Position numbers and translations under genes: made by a program. Below are positions 32,311-39,948 of a DNA stretch of 64,000 nt, in pieces (position 1 is the stretch's first letter; each line of letters begins with the position of its first letter). The notes under the pieces are model-generated. The model searched no databases and was not told where the DNA came from. It was given only the letters and a program-made list of their open reading frames with translations. Source of the stretch: Oscillospiraceae bacterium (GTDB lineage Bacteria; Bacillota; Clostridia; Oscillospirales; Ruminococcaceae); the NCBI GenBank assembly GCA_004554485.1, contig SFLS01000002.1, positions 1-64,000 of the forward strand, in the 5' to 3' direction.

Positions 32311-33477
32311 CTATCCATTTGCCAGCGGGGGCAGGGCGTCGGTCAACAGCTCCATGGCGTCCTCCGGACGGGAAAGCAGCAGCGGGCGGCGGGGAGCCTC
32401 GGCGGGGACGGCGGATTCCTTCAGCACAGCCTGCAGCTCGGCGGGGGTGTAATAACGGAAGCGCCCCACCTGCAGCTGCTCGGCGCGGTGCTCCAGCAGG
32501 GCCAGCAGCAGCTCGTCATAGTCCGCCTCGCGCGGCAGCTTCAGTTCGCCCGCCAAATCGGGCAGGATATGCTCAAACAGAGCGCGCCGGGGAGAAAGCT
32601 CCTCCGGCAGCCGCAGCAAAACGGCGGCGGCCCGGATAGCCTCCTCCGGCAGGGCGGAAAAGGCCGCGAAGCCATCGGCGCTTTCGGTAAAGTAATAAAG
32701 CCTGCCGGGCAGCTTTCGCATGGCCCGCATGGTATCGTAATACCCCATCTGGATATTGCGGCGGGAGGTGGCAGGGTCAAAACGCATCACCGGCCCAAGC
32801 GGTTCGCTGGGGAAGATCTGGGTGATGCGGGCTTTATCCTTCGGCGGATGAATGATGCCGAACCCGCTGAGCCGGATGGCAATGACCCGGTCGCAGCCGT
32901 AGTCCAGCAGCTCGTTGTAGGGGCAGGCGTCGTACAGGCCGCCATCCAGGTAGCGCTTGCTGCCGATGGCGGTATGGCGGAAGCCGGGGAAGGTGGCGCT
33001 GGCCAGCACATGGTCCACTACGTTTTCCGGGGTCATATCCTTTTTATAGGCGATCAGCGGCTGCAGCTCCGGGAAGGCGACGGCGATCATGCCGTAATCC
33101 ATGGGGCTTTGCAGCAGCCGCTCCGGGTCGATGTTTTCTTCCAGAAAGGCGCGGATGCGGGAGGTGTCGATGCCGCCGCTTTCCAGCGCCGTTTTGATGT
33201 TTTCCTTCAGCGCCGAAAGGGTATTCAGGTTGACCTGCCGGTTAATGATCTCCAGGAAGCCGCGATCCTCCTCGGAAAACAGGTCGTCATTGGACATCGT
33301 CTCCCAGAATTCGGCGGCGCGGTCGCAGTCGCCCTGTGCGATAAGGGCGGCGTTGATGGCGCCGATGGAAACGCCGGCGACGACGTCGAACCGGTACCCC
33401 AGCTCGGTCAGGGCGCGGTAGGCGCCGATCTCAAAGGCGCCCTTGGCGCCGCCGCCCTCCAGTGCTAAGCCTAACAT
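32311..33477 (-). CDS. Patatin-like phospholipase
   Basis: 388 residues. The oxyanion loop GGGAKG is at about 8-13, the nucleophile elbow GVSIG at 35-39 (Ser37) and the catalytic Asp in a YLDGGLYD motif near residue 165: the full Ser-Asp dyad of patatin lipases. I chose the ATG at 33477, 7 bp after GAAAGGAG; the longer frame starts upstream of that site. The C-terminal 130 residues are helical and not recognised. Likely an intracellular lipid acyl hydrolase. It stands alone. Confidence 0.9.
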   Translation of the reverse strand: MLGLALEGGGAKGAFEIGAYRALTELGYRFDVVAGVSIGAINAALIAQGDCDRAAEFWETMSNDDLFSEEDRGFLEIINRQVNLNTLSALKENIKTALESGGIDTSRIRAFLEENIDPERLLQSPMDYGMIAVAFPELQPLIAYKKDMTPENVVDHVLASATFPGFRHTAIGSKRYLDGGLYDACPYNELLDYGCDRVIAIRLSGFGIIHPPKDKARITQIFPSEPLGPVMRFDPATSRRNIQMGYYDTMRAMRKLPGRLYYFTESADGFAAFSALPEEAIRAAAVLLRLPEELSPRRALFEHILPDLAGELKLPREADYDELLLALLEHRAEQLQVGRFRYYTPAELQAVLKESAVPAEAPRRPLLLSRPEDAMELLTDALPPLANG

Positions 33478-33497
33478 GGTCATTCTCCTTTCATCAG

Positions 33498-33539
33498 TTA
33501 CGGGAAGCCTTCGGCTTTCCCGGTGGGGGTGTCCCGTAA
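33498..33539 (-). other. Leader hairpins before the patatin gene
   Basis: TTACGGGA and TCCCGTAA (33498-33505, 33532-33539) form an outer pair, while GGGAAGCC-TTC-GGCTTTCCC (33502-33521) forms a competing inner hairpin. Both share the same bases near the ribosome-binding site. A regulatory role is possible but unproven. Confidence 0.4.
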
Positions 33540-33710
33540 AAAAACGTTTGCTTCCGGCATCCGGCCAAGCGTGCCGCAACCGGGAAGCTTTCAATAATGG
33601 AATATTTCCGTCAGAGCGGCAGTCGCCGGCTTGCGGAGCGCAGGGCAAGTGCTGCAGGCAAAATCAATTTTGGCGTGCTTTGAGACGCCAGCCGGCGGTG
33701 ATGCAGCGGG

Positions 33711-34205
33711 TTATGCCTCCTTTTCGGGATCTTCCCCAAAGAGAGATTGCCGGTAATCCGCCGCATAGTAACGCAGGTTGGTGCGGCCCCGCCGCACAAT
33801 GCGGTGGCCCTCCGCCTCCAGCAGCGCCTGCTGTGCCGCGATGCCGCCGGGAAATTTGGGGTTCAGCTCGCCCTCCGCCCGCAGCGTCCGCCACCAGGGA
33901 AAGGCGTCATCGCCCCGCTGTGCCGCTGCCCATGCCGCGATGGAAACAAAGATTCCCGCCGTAATGGGGTCGGTAAAATCGGCGCCGTACCGTTCGGCCA
34001 GCTGCTGCCGCAGCAGCCCCACGGTAGTCAGCCTCCCGGGCGGCACCTGCCGCATCAGCGCATCGTAATCCAGCGGCGGGGCCAGCAGCATCCGGCGGCC
34101 ACCGTATTTTGCAATGGAGGCGGCGTCGGCAATCTCCTGAATGCGCGGCATTCCCTTGCTGTCGCGCAGCATGGCGTTAAAGTCCTTTTTCGATTCGTTT
34201 GCCAT
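33711..34205 (-). CDS. Alkyltransferase-like (ATL) MGMT-family protein
   Basis: 164 residues. The DNA-binding half of O6-methylguanine-DNA methyltransferase is present (VPPGRLTTVGLLRQQLAERYG, then a helix-turn-helix). The catalytic PCHRV motif is replaced by FPWWRTL, so there is no acceptor Cys. This is the hallmark of ATL proteins, which bind alkylated guanines and flag them for nucleotide excision repair. The first 40 residues are an extension rich in charged residues. It is transcribed alone. Confidence 0.82.
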   Translation of the reverse strand: MANESKKDFNAMLRDSKGMPRIQEIADAASIAKYGGRRMLLAPPLDYDALMRQVPPGRLTTVGLLRQQLAERYGADFTDPITAGIFVSIAAWAAAQRGDDAFPWWRTLRAEGELNPKFPGGIAAQQALLEAEGHRIVRRGRTNLRYYAADYRQSLFGEDPEKEA

Positions 34206-34266
34206 AAATATCCCCCTTTTCCCTTATGATATCCCGCCGAAAGGGCAGAAGCAATGAGGGGGTTTG

Positions 34267-34968
34267 CTATTTTTCCGCACTTGCGGGGAAAACGCCGCAG
34301 ACTGTCAGCACGCCGCCTTTGACGGTAAAGCGCACCTCCAGCCCCGCGTAGCAAAAGCCGTAGACCCGTCCGGCGTCCTGCTGGTAGGCGGGACGGGGGT
34401 CCTGCGCCAGCACCGCCCGCAGCGCAGCGCGGTGCCGCGGCGGGATCTGCGCCTCCCACTCCGGTGGGATGACCACCGCGACGGTGTGGGCCAGCCCCTC
34501 GGCGGAATAGCCGCCGGTGGCCTCCGGGTGGCAGTCGGCGTGGGGGAGGTAGGGCTTGATATCGTAGAGAGGGGTGCCGTCCATCAGGTCGGCCCCGGCA
34601 ACGCGCAGCACCGTGCCCCACTGGGGGTGCTGCTCCACCCCCAGCAGCCGCACGCAGGAAAGCCCGATGGGATTGGGCCGAAAGGGCGACCGGCTGGCAA
34701 AGACCCCCACCCGGCGGTTGCCGCCCAGCCGCGGGGGACGTACCGTGGGACGCCAGCCCTCCCGCCGCGTCTCGGAAAACTCCCACAGCAGCCACAGGTG
34801 GCTGTAACCCTCGATGCCGCGCAGCGCCTCCGGCACCCGGTACTCCGGCCGGAACACGACCGTTGCCTCCAGCTCCGGCACCAGTCCGCTTTGCCGGGGG
34901 ATGCCGAACTTGGTGGGAAAGTCGCTGCGGATCTCGGCGATGATCTTCAGGGGGAAAGACTGTTCCAT
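34267..34968 (-). CDS. trmO: tRNA (N6-threonylcarbamoyladenosine37-N6)-methyltransferase TrmO
   Basis: 233 residues. The TsaA/TrmO beta-barrel core is clear: IAEIRSDFPTKFGIPRQSGLVPELEATVVF, GYSHLWLLWEFSET and RPPRLGGNRRVGVFASRSPFRPNPIGLSCVRL, the SAM-binding signature. It methylates the t6A made by the TsaD system; tsaD is encoded at 38733. The start at 34968 follows GGGAGGTCCT; the much longer frame to 35253 crosses a three-armed element and is rejected. Confidence 0.92.
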   Translation of the reverse strand: MEQSFPLKIIAEIRSDFPTKFGIPRQSGLVPELEATVVFRPEYRVPEALRGIEGYSHLWLLWEFSETRREGWRPTVRPPRLGGNRRVGVFASRSPFRPNPIGLSCVRLLGVEQHPQWGTVLRVAGADLMDGTPLYDIKPYLPHADCHPEATGGYSAEGLAHTVAVVIPPEWEAQIPPRHRAALRAVLAQDPRPAYQQDAGRVYGFCYAGLEVRFTVKGGVLTVCGVFPASAEK

Positions 34969-34995
34969 AGGACCTCCCGCAAACGTTTGATAAAG

Positions 34996-35095
34996 CCGGA
35001 GGGCCCGCCCGCAGGGCGTTCCGGCGCAGCCGGAACCCGCGGACTGCGTCCGCGGCGCCCGCCTTCGGCGGGCGGCCCTGCGGGCGGGGCTCCGG
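34996..35095. repeat. Three-armed GC-rich intergenic element, copy 6 (perfect junction)
   Basis: Outer stem of about 20 bp with a small bulge (34996-35017 with 35075-35095). Three 19-nt arms without linkers: GTTCCGGC-GCA (35018-35036), CCGCGGAC-TGC (35037-35055) and CGCCCGCC-TTC (35056-35074). The remaining 34969-35312 gap holds the polA promoter. Confidence 0.93.
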
Positions 35096-35208
35096 TTTCT
35101 GCTCCTATTGTACCATGCAAGCGGCCAAAAGGGAAGTGCGCGGGCAGGGATTTGGCAGTCCCAAATTTCGGCGGCCGGGCAGAGAGGCCAAACATCCCGG
35201 ATTGCGCA

Positions 35209-35236
35209 TTGCCTTTGGGTTAAAATATGGTATAAT
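35209..35236 (+). promoter_or_regulatory. Promoter of polA
   Basis: TTGCCT (35209-35214), a 16-bp spacer and TATAAT (35231-35236), within an unusually AT-rich patch. Confidence 0.7.
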
Positions 35237-35312
35237 ATAATATCAACGGTCATTTCCGGGCACGGCCCGCCCGCCTGCGGAAGCGTTTTTTCCGCAGAGT
35301 AAGGAGGTTTGC

Positions 35313-37895
35313 ATGAAGACCCTCGCCTTTGATGCCAACAGCATCGTCAACCGCGCCTTTTACGGGGTGCGGCTGCTCTCCACGCGAGAGGGCGTTTACA
35401 CCAACGCCGTCTACGGCTTTTTCAATATCGTCTACAAGCTCATCGAGGAGCAGAAGCCGGATGCCGTCGCCTTTGCCTTCGACCTGCACGCCCCCACCTT
35501 TCGTCACCGGATGTACGAGTCGTACAAGGGGACCCGCAAGGGGATGCCCGAGGAGCTGCGCGGGCAGATGCCGCTGGTCAAGGAGCTGCTGCGGCTGCTG
35601 GGCTATCCCATTCTGGAAGAGGAGGGCTACGAGGCGGACGATCTGCTGGGCAGCCTGGCCCGACGGGGGGAGCAGGCAGGCGACGAGGTGCTCCTCTGTA
35701 CCGGCGACCGGGACGCGCTGCAGCTCATCACCGGGCGCGTCAGCGTCATTCTGGCCAAAACCGCCCCGCAGGGCGCGCAGTACGAGCGGATGGACCCCAC
35801 CGCCGTGCAGGAAAAATACGGCGTCACGCCGCCGGAACTCATCGAGGTCAAGGCCCTGATGGGCGACAGCTCCGATAATATCCCCGGCGTGCCGGGTATC
35901 GGGGAAAAGGGTGCGCTGGCCCTGATCCAAAAATACCACAGCATCGATTATATCTACGACCATCTGGAGGAACTGGAGATCGCCGCCGGGCTGCGCAAAA
36001 AGCTGGCTGAGGGCCGCGAGTCGGCTTTTCTCAGCCGCCAGCTGGGTACCATCTGCTGCGAGGCGCCGGTGCCGGCCTGGAGCGAGCTGACCCCCGCCCC
36101 ACGGCAGGATGGCGCGCTGTACGCCTTCCTTTCCCGCCTGGAGCTCAACCGGCTGATCACCCGGCTGGGGCTTACTGCGCCGCAAACGCAGCCGGAGACC
36201 CCCGAAGCCGCCCCCGCCGCCCCCGCGGCGGCCTTTGCCCCGCTGACGGAGCAGACCGACCTTGCCGCCCTTGCCGGGCCGCTGGCGCTTTCCGCCCGCT
36301 GGGCGGAGGACGGGACCCCCGTTGCCCTGTGCCTGCTGGCCGGGGAGCAGCTGCTGGGCTGTGAAGCCCCCGGCCCCGCCCTGTGGCAAAGGGTCCTTGC
36401 CCTGCCAAACCCGAAGCTTGCCGCCGACGCCAAGCCATTCTGGAAGGCGGCGCTGCGGCAGGGCGGCAGCTTTGCCAACCTGTACATGGATGCCGGACTG
36501 GCCGGCTATCTGCTGAACCCCAACGCCAGCGACTACGGCGTGGAACGCCAGCTGGCGCAGCACGGTCTTGGCCTGCCGGCGGCGGAAGCCCCGGAGGGGC
36601 TGCTGCCGTTGGCCCGGGAGTGCATGGGCCTGGTGCAGCTTTGTCCTCTCCTGGAAAAAGAGATCGAGCAAAACGGCCAGCAGAAGCTGCTGCGGGAGGT
36701 GGAACAGCCGCTCTGCGAGGTGCTGGCCTCGATGGAGCTGACCGGCTTTCGCATCGACCGACAGGGCCTGCGGGAATTCGGTGTCTATCTGGACGGCCTG
36801 ATCGCCGCGTTGGAGCAGGAGATCTACGAGTTGGCCGGCGGCCAATTCAACATCAATTCCCCCCGCCAGCTGGCGGAGGTACTGTTTGAGCGACTGGGGC
36901 TGCCCGCCAAAAAGAAGACCAAAAGCGGCTATTCCACCAACGCCGACGTACTGGAGGAGCTGATCCCTTACCATCCCATCGTCAGCAAGATCCTGGAGTA
37001 CCGCAAGTACAAAAAGCTTTCCTCCACCTATGTGACGGGGCTGGAGGAGACCATCGGGGCGGACAGCCGTATCCGGTCGGTGTTCCACCAGACCGAAACG
37101 CGCACCGGGCGCATCAGCAGCGCCGAACCCAATATGCAGAATATCCCCATCCGTACCGAACCGGGCAGCCGGATGCGCGATTTCTTTGAAGCGGAGGAGG
37201 GGTATCTGCTGGTGGACGCGGATTATTCCCAGATCGAGCTGCGGGTGCTGGCGGCTCTGGCCGAGGATACCGCCATGATCGAAGCATTCCGCAGCGGAGA
37301 GGATGTCCATACCAAAACCGCCTCTCAGGTCTTTGACCTGCCCCCGGCGTTTGTCACCCCGCAGATGCGTTCCCGCGCCAAGGCGGTGAATTTCGGCATC
37401 GTCTACGGCATCGGCGCCTTTTCCCTTTCCCGTGATATCGGCGTTTCGGTGCAGGAAGCGGATCAATATATCAAAAACTACAAAAAAACGTACAGCGGCA
37501 TCGCTGCCTATCTGGAGCGCTCCATCGCCGAAGCGAAGGAGAAGGGCTACGCCGAAACGCTGTTCGGCCGCCGCCGTCCCCTGCCGGAGCTGCGTGCTTC
37601 CAACCGGGTGCAGCGGGCCTTCGGCGAGCGGGTGGCCATGAATATGCCCATCCAGGGGACCGCAGCGGATATCATTAAGATTGCCATGGTGCGGGTTTAC
37701 CGCCGGCTGAAGCAGGAGGTCCCCGCCGCCCGCCTGATCCTGCAGGTGCACGACGAGCTGATCGTGGAGACCCCGGCGGAAACCGCCGAACAGGTGCGCC
37801 GGCTGGTGCAGCAGGAGATGGAGACGGCAGCCACGCTTTGTGTCCCGCTGCTGGTGGAGGCCAAGGTGGGCCGTACCTGGGGCGAAGCGCACTAA
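35313..37895 (+). CDS. polA: DNA polymerase I
   Basis: 860 residues, normal for clostridial Pol I. Residues 1-290 are the 5'-3' exonuclease (MKTLAFDANSIVNRAFYGVRLL, GDRDALQLI, LMGDSSDNIPGVPGIGEKGA). Residues about 300-470 form a proofreading-like domain that lacks obvious metal-binding acidic motifs, so 3'-5' activity is probably absent. Residues 480-860 are the polymerase: motif A DYSQIELRVLA, the O-helix RSRAKAVNFGIVYG, and motif C LQVHDELI. The start follows GTAAGGAGG. It may be co-transcribed with rimI and tsaD. Confidence 0.96.
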   Translation: MKTLAFDANSIVNRAFYGVRLLSTREGVYTNAVYGFFNIVYKLIEEQKPDAVAFAFDLHAPTFRHRMYESYKGTRKGMPEELRGQMPLVKELLRLLGYPILEEEGYEADDLLGSLARRGEQAGDEVLLCTGDRDALQLITGRVSVILAKTAPQGAQYERMDPTAVQEKYGVTPPELIEVKALMGDSSDNIPGVPGIGEKGALALIQKYHSIDYIYDHLEELEIAAGLRKKLAEGRESAFLSRQLGTICCEAPVPAWSELTPAPRQDGALYAFLSRLELNRLITRLGLTAPQTQPETPEAAPAAPAAAFAPLTEQTDLAALAGPLALSARWAEDGTPVALCLLAGEQLLGCEAPGPALWQRVLALPNPKLAADAKPFWKAALRQGGSFANLYMDAGLAGYLLNPNASDYGVERQLAQHGLGLPAAEAPEGLLPLARECMGLVQLCPLLEKEIEQNGQQKLLREVEQPLCEVLASMELTGFRIDRQGLREFGVYLDGLIAALEQEIYELAGGQFNINSPRQLAEVLFERLGLPAKKKTKSGYSTNADVLEELIPYHPIVSKILEYRKYKKLSSTYVTGLEETIGADSRIRSVFHQTETRTGRISSAEPNMQNIPIRTEPGSRMRDFFEAEEGYLLVDADYSQIELRVLAALAEDTAMIEAFRSGEDVHTKTASQVFDLPPAFVTPQMRSRAKAVNFGIVYGIGAFSLSRDIGVSVQEADQYIKNYKKTYSGIAAYLERSIAEAKEKGYAETLFGRRRPLPELRASNRVQRAFGERVAMNMPIQGTAADIIKIAMVRVYRRLKQEVPAARLILQVHDELIVETPAETAEQVRRLVQQEMETAATLCVPLLVEAKVGRTWGEAH

Positions 37896-37921
37896 GAAAA
37901 GTTTGTGCAGGGCAAGCGGGT

Positions 37922-37999
37922 GGGCGGCGCAGCCACCCGGGCCCGGGCCTGCCCCCGCAGGGGGCAGCGGCGCGCGAAGCGCGCCGGGCTGCGCCGCCC
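37922..37999. repeat. Three-armed GC-rich intergenic element, copy 7
   Basis: Outer stem GGGCGGCGCAGCC (37922-37934) with GGCTGCGCCGCCC (37987-37999). Arms: a palindromic CCCGGGCCCGGG (37936-37947), CTGCCCCC-GCA (37949-37967) and CGGCGCGC-GAA (37968-37986). It lies between polA and rimI. Confidence 0.88.
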
Positions 38000-38040
38000 C
38001 TTCTCCCGCCCGGCAGTTTTCCGCAAAGGAGTGAAAACCG

Positions 38041-38481
38041 ATGGACTGTGAAATACGCCCCATGACCGCACAGGAGCTTCCCGCCGTCGCCGCGCTGGAA
38101 CGGGCCTGCTTTTCCCACCCGTGGAGCGAGCAGAGCCTTTCGGCCAGCCTGCACAACGGTCGCTCGGTGTTCCTTACCGCCCACGGCGCAGGAGAACTGC
38201 TGGGCTACCTCGGTATGGAGTACGTACTGGGGGAGGGCAGCGTCACCAATGTGGCGGTGTTCCCGCCGTACCGCCGGCAGGGGGTGGCCGATGCCCTGCT
38301 GGGCCGGCTGCTGCAAACCGCCCGCGCCATGGGCCTGCAAACCGTTACGCTGGAGGTGCGCGCCGGCAACGCCGCCGCCGTCGCCCTCTATCACAAATGG
38401 GGATTTCTCCCGGTGGGCCGCCGCAAAAACTACTATACCGCCCCCACCGAGGATGCTATACTAATGACGGTCACCCTGTGA
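38041..38481 (+). CDS. rimI: Ribosomal-protein alanine N-acetyltransferase RimI
   Basis: 146 residues, GNAT fold. The acetyl-CoA binding motif is VAVFPPYRRQGVADALLGRLL (about 73-93), and the RimI-type C-terminus has VTLEVRAGNAAAVALYHKWGFLPVGRRKNYY. The opening MTAQELPAVAALERACFSHPWSEQSL is typical. It sits close to tsaD, the usual bacterial arrangement. The start follows AAAGGAG. Confidence 0.92.
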   Translation: MDCEIRPMTAQELPAVAALERACFSHPWSEQSLSASLHNGRSVFLTAHGAGELLGYLGMEYVLGEGSVTNVAVFPPYRRQGVADALLGRLLQTARAMGLQTVTLEVRAGNAAAVALYHKWGFLPVGRRKNYYTAPTEDAILMTVTL

Positions 38482-38504
38482 CTGAAAAAGGAGAACCAGA
38501 GGTT

Positions 38505-38720
38505 ATGAAAAAGAATCCGATCCACTTCTACTGGGGCCGCAAAAACGGCCTAGTCGTCACCCGGGAGGGGGAGAACGGCAGCCATCCCGAGGTCGTATTC
38601 GTCAGCAATCAGCTTTCGCTGGAAAAGCTGCAAAAGGCCGCGGCGGTGGCCGTCGTCGGGCTGCTGCTCGTTTGGCGGGTGGCCCGCCGGATCCGCCGCC
38701 ATCAGAAAAAACGCAAATGA
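38505..38720 (+). CDS. Small membrane protein of unknown function
   Basis: 71 residues, starting after AAAAAGGAGAACCAG. A polar N-terminal part (HFYWGRKNGLVVTREGENG) leads to one membrane helix (AAAVAVVGLLLVWRVA, about 45-60) and a strongly basic tail ending KKRK. It lies between rimI and tsaD with gaps of 23 and 12 bp, so it is part of that operon. No family is recognised. Confidence 0.7.
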   Translation: MKKNPIHFYWGRKNGLVVTREGENGSHPEVVFVSNQLSLEKLQKAAAVAVVGLLLVWRVARRIRRHQKKRK

Positions 38721-38732
38721 TCAGAGGACAGC

Positions 38733-39743
38733 ATGAAGATTTTAAGCATTGAAACCAGCTGTGATGAGACCGCCGCCGCTGTCATAGAGGACGGCCGAAG
38801 GATCCTATCCTCGGTGATCCATACCCAGGTAGAGGAACACAAGCTGTACGGCGGGGTGGTGCCGGAGATCGCCTCCCGCCGCCATACCGAATCCATCTGC
38901 GGCGTAACCGCCGCCGCGCTGGAGCAGGCGGGCCTTACAGTCGGGGAGACCGACGCCGTGGCCGTCACCGCCGCCCCCGGTCTAATCGGTGCGGTGCTGG
39001 TGGGGGTCAACTTTGCCAAGGGGCTGGCACTGGCCGCCGCCAAGCCGCTGATCCCCGTGCACCATATCCGGGGGCACGTGGCGGCCAACTATCTGGCCCA
39101 CCCGGAACTGGAGCCGCCCTTTTTAGCGCTTATCGTCAGCGGGGGGCACAGCCATATCGTTCTGGTGCGGGATTACTGCGATTACACCGTCCTGGGCCGC
39201 ACCACCGACGATGCCGCCGGTGAGGCTTTCGATAAGGCTGCCCGCTCGGTGGGGCTGCCGTATCCCGGCGGCGTGGCGCTGGATGCCCTCTCCCACGAGG
39301 GCAACCCGGCAGCCTACCCGCTGCCCACCCCCCACGCCGAGGGCGCATTCAATTTCTCTTTTTCGGGGCTTAAAACCGCGGTTATTAACCTGGCGCACAA
39401 CGCGGCGCAAAAAGGGGAGCCGCTGGTAGCGGCCGATCTGGCCGCCAGCTTCTGCAGCCACGTCAGCCGTATCCTGTGGGAAAAGACCGAGCAGGCGGCC
39501 AGGCATTTCGGGTGCGATAGGCTGGTGCTGGCAGGCGGCGTTTCCGCCAACAGCTGGCTGCGCCGCCGCGCCGAGGAGGGCTGCGAAAAAAACGGCTGGC
39601 AGCTCTTTATGCCGCCGCTTTCCCTCACCGGGGATAATGCCGCCATGATCGGCGCGCAGGCCTATTACGAGTACCAAGCGGGACATACCGCCGCGCTTTC
39701 CCTCAACGGCCTGCCCACCATGGAGATCACCGAGCAATTCTGA
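38733..39743 (+). CDS. tsaD: tRNA threonylcarbamoyladenosine transferase TsaD
   Basis: 336 residues, full length. TsaD moves the threonylcarbamoyl group to A37 of ANN-decoding tRNAs. The ASKHA ATPase fold has ILSIETSCDETAAAVIED at the start and the metal-binding HIRGH motif at 111-115 with a later Asp in TGDNAAMIG. SGGHSHIVLVRD and AGGVSANSWLR are family-typical. TrmO, which acts on the product, is encoded at 34267. Confidence 0.96.
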   Translation: MKILSIETSCDETAAAVIEDGRRILSSVIHTQVEEHKLYGGVVPEIASRRHTESICGVTAAALEQAGLTVGETDAVAVTAAPGLIGAVLVGVNFAKGLALAAAKPLIPVHHIRGHVAANYLAHPELEPPFLALIVSGGHSHIVLVRDYCDYTVLGRTTDDAAGEAFDKAARSVGLPYPGGVALDALSHEGNPAAYPLPTPHAEGAFNFSFSGLKTAVINLAHNAAQKGEPLVAADLAASFCSHVSRILWEKTEQAARHFGCDRLVLAGGVSANSWLRRRAEEGCEKNGWQLFMPPLSLTGDNAAMIGAQAYYEYQAGHTAALSLNGLPTMEITEQF

Positions 39744-39771
39744 CCGAACCCCCGCCGTGCCGACGGTTTGC

Positions 39772-39818
39772 GGCCCGCAGGGCCGCCCGCCCCCCTGCGG
39801 GGGGCGGGCGCTGCGGCC
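39772..39818. repeat. Reduced one-arm relative of the GC-rich elements
   Basis: A single long arm, CGCCCGCCCCCC-TGC-GGGGGGCGGGCG (39784-39810), is enclosed by GGCCCGCAG (39772-39780) and CTGCGGCC (39811-39818). It keeps the GCAG/CTGC outer signature and the CGCCCGCC arm but has lost the others. Confidence 0.6.
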
Positions 39819-39839
39819 TTCCCGTGGCGCCGGCGAATG

Positions 39840-39895
39840 TTGACAAAAAATTAACAATTTTGGTGGTAGCATTTCCCTCAGGGATGGGGTATAAT
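39840..39895 (+). promoter_or_regulatory. Candidate Rex operator and -10 box of pckG
   Basis: TTGACAA-AAAA-TTAACAA (39840-39857) fits the clostridial Rex consensus TTGTTAA-N4-TTAACAA with a perfect right half and 5 of 7 in the left half. A TATAAT -10 box lies at 39890-39895. The operator ends 32 bp before the -10 box, so it lies at or just upstream of the -35 region. Confidence 0.6.
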
Positions 39896-39948
39896 AGGGT
39901 TGAAAATAGTGCCGGGCAATCCCGGATCAACAGAAGGGAGTTTTAAAA

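Noticed and set aside
34969..35253. N-terminal extension of trmO
   Set aside because: It would translate through a three-armed element; family length and ribosome site support the start at 34968.
35250..38156. 968-codon open frame antisense to polA and rimI
   Set aside because: It is the complement of well-identified genes in GC-rich DNA with few stop codons, shows low-complexity Gln/Arg/Gly composition and matches no family.
39840..39895. TTGACA at 39840 as the -35 box of the pckG promoter
   Set aside because: It is 44 bp from the TATAAT at 39890, too far for a sigma-A promoter; it fits a Rex site better.
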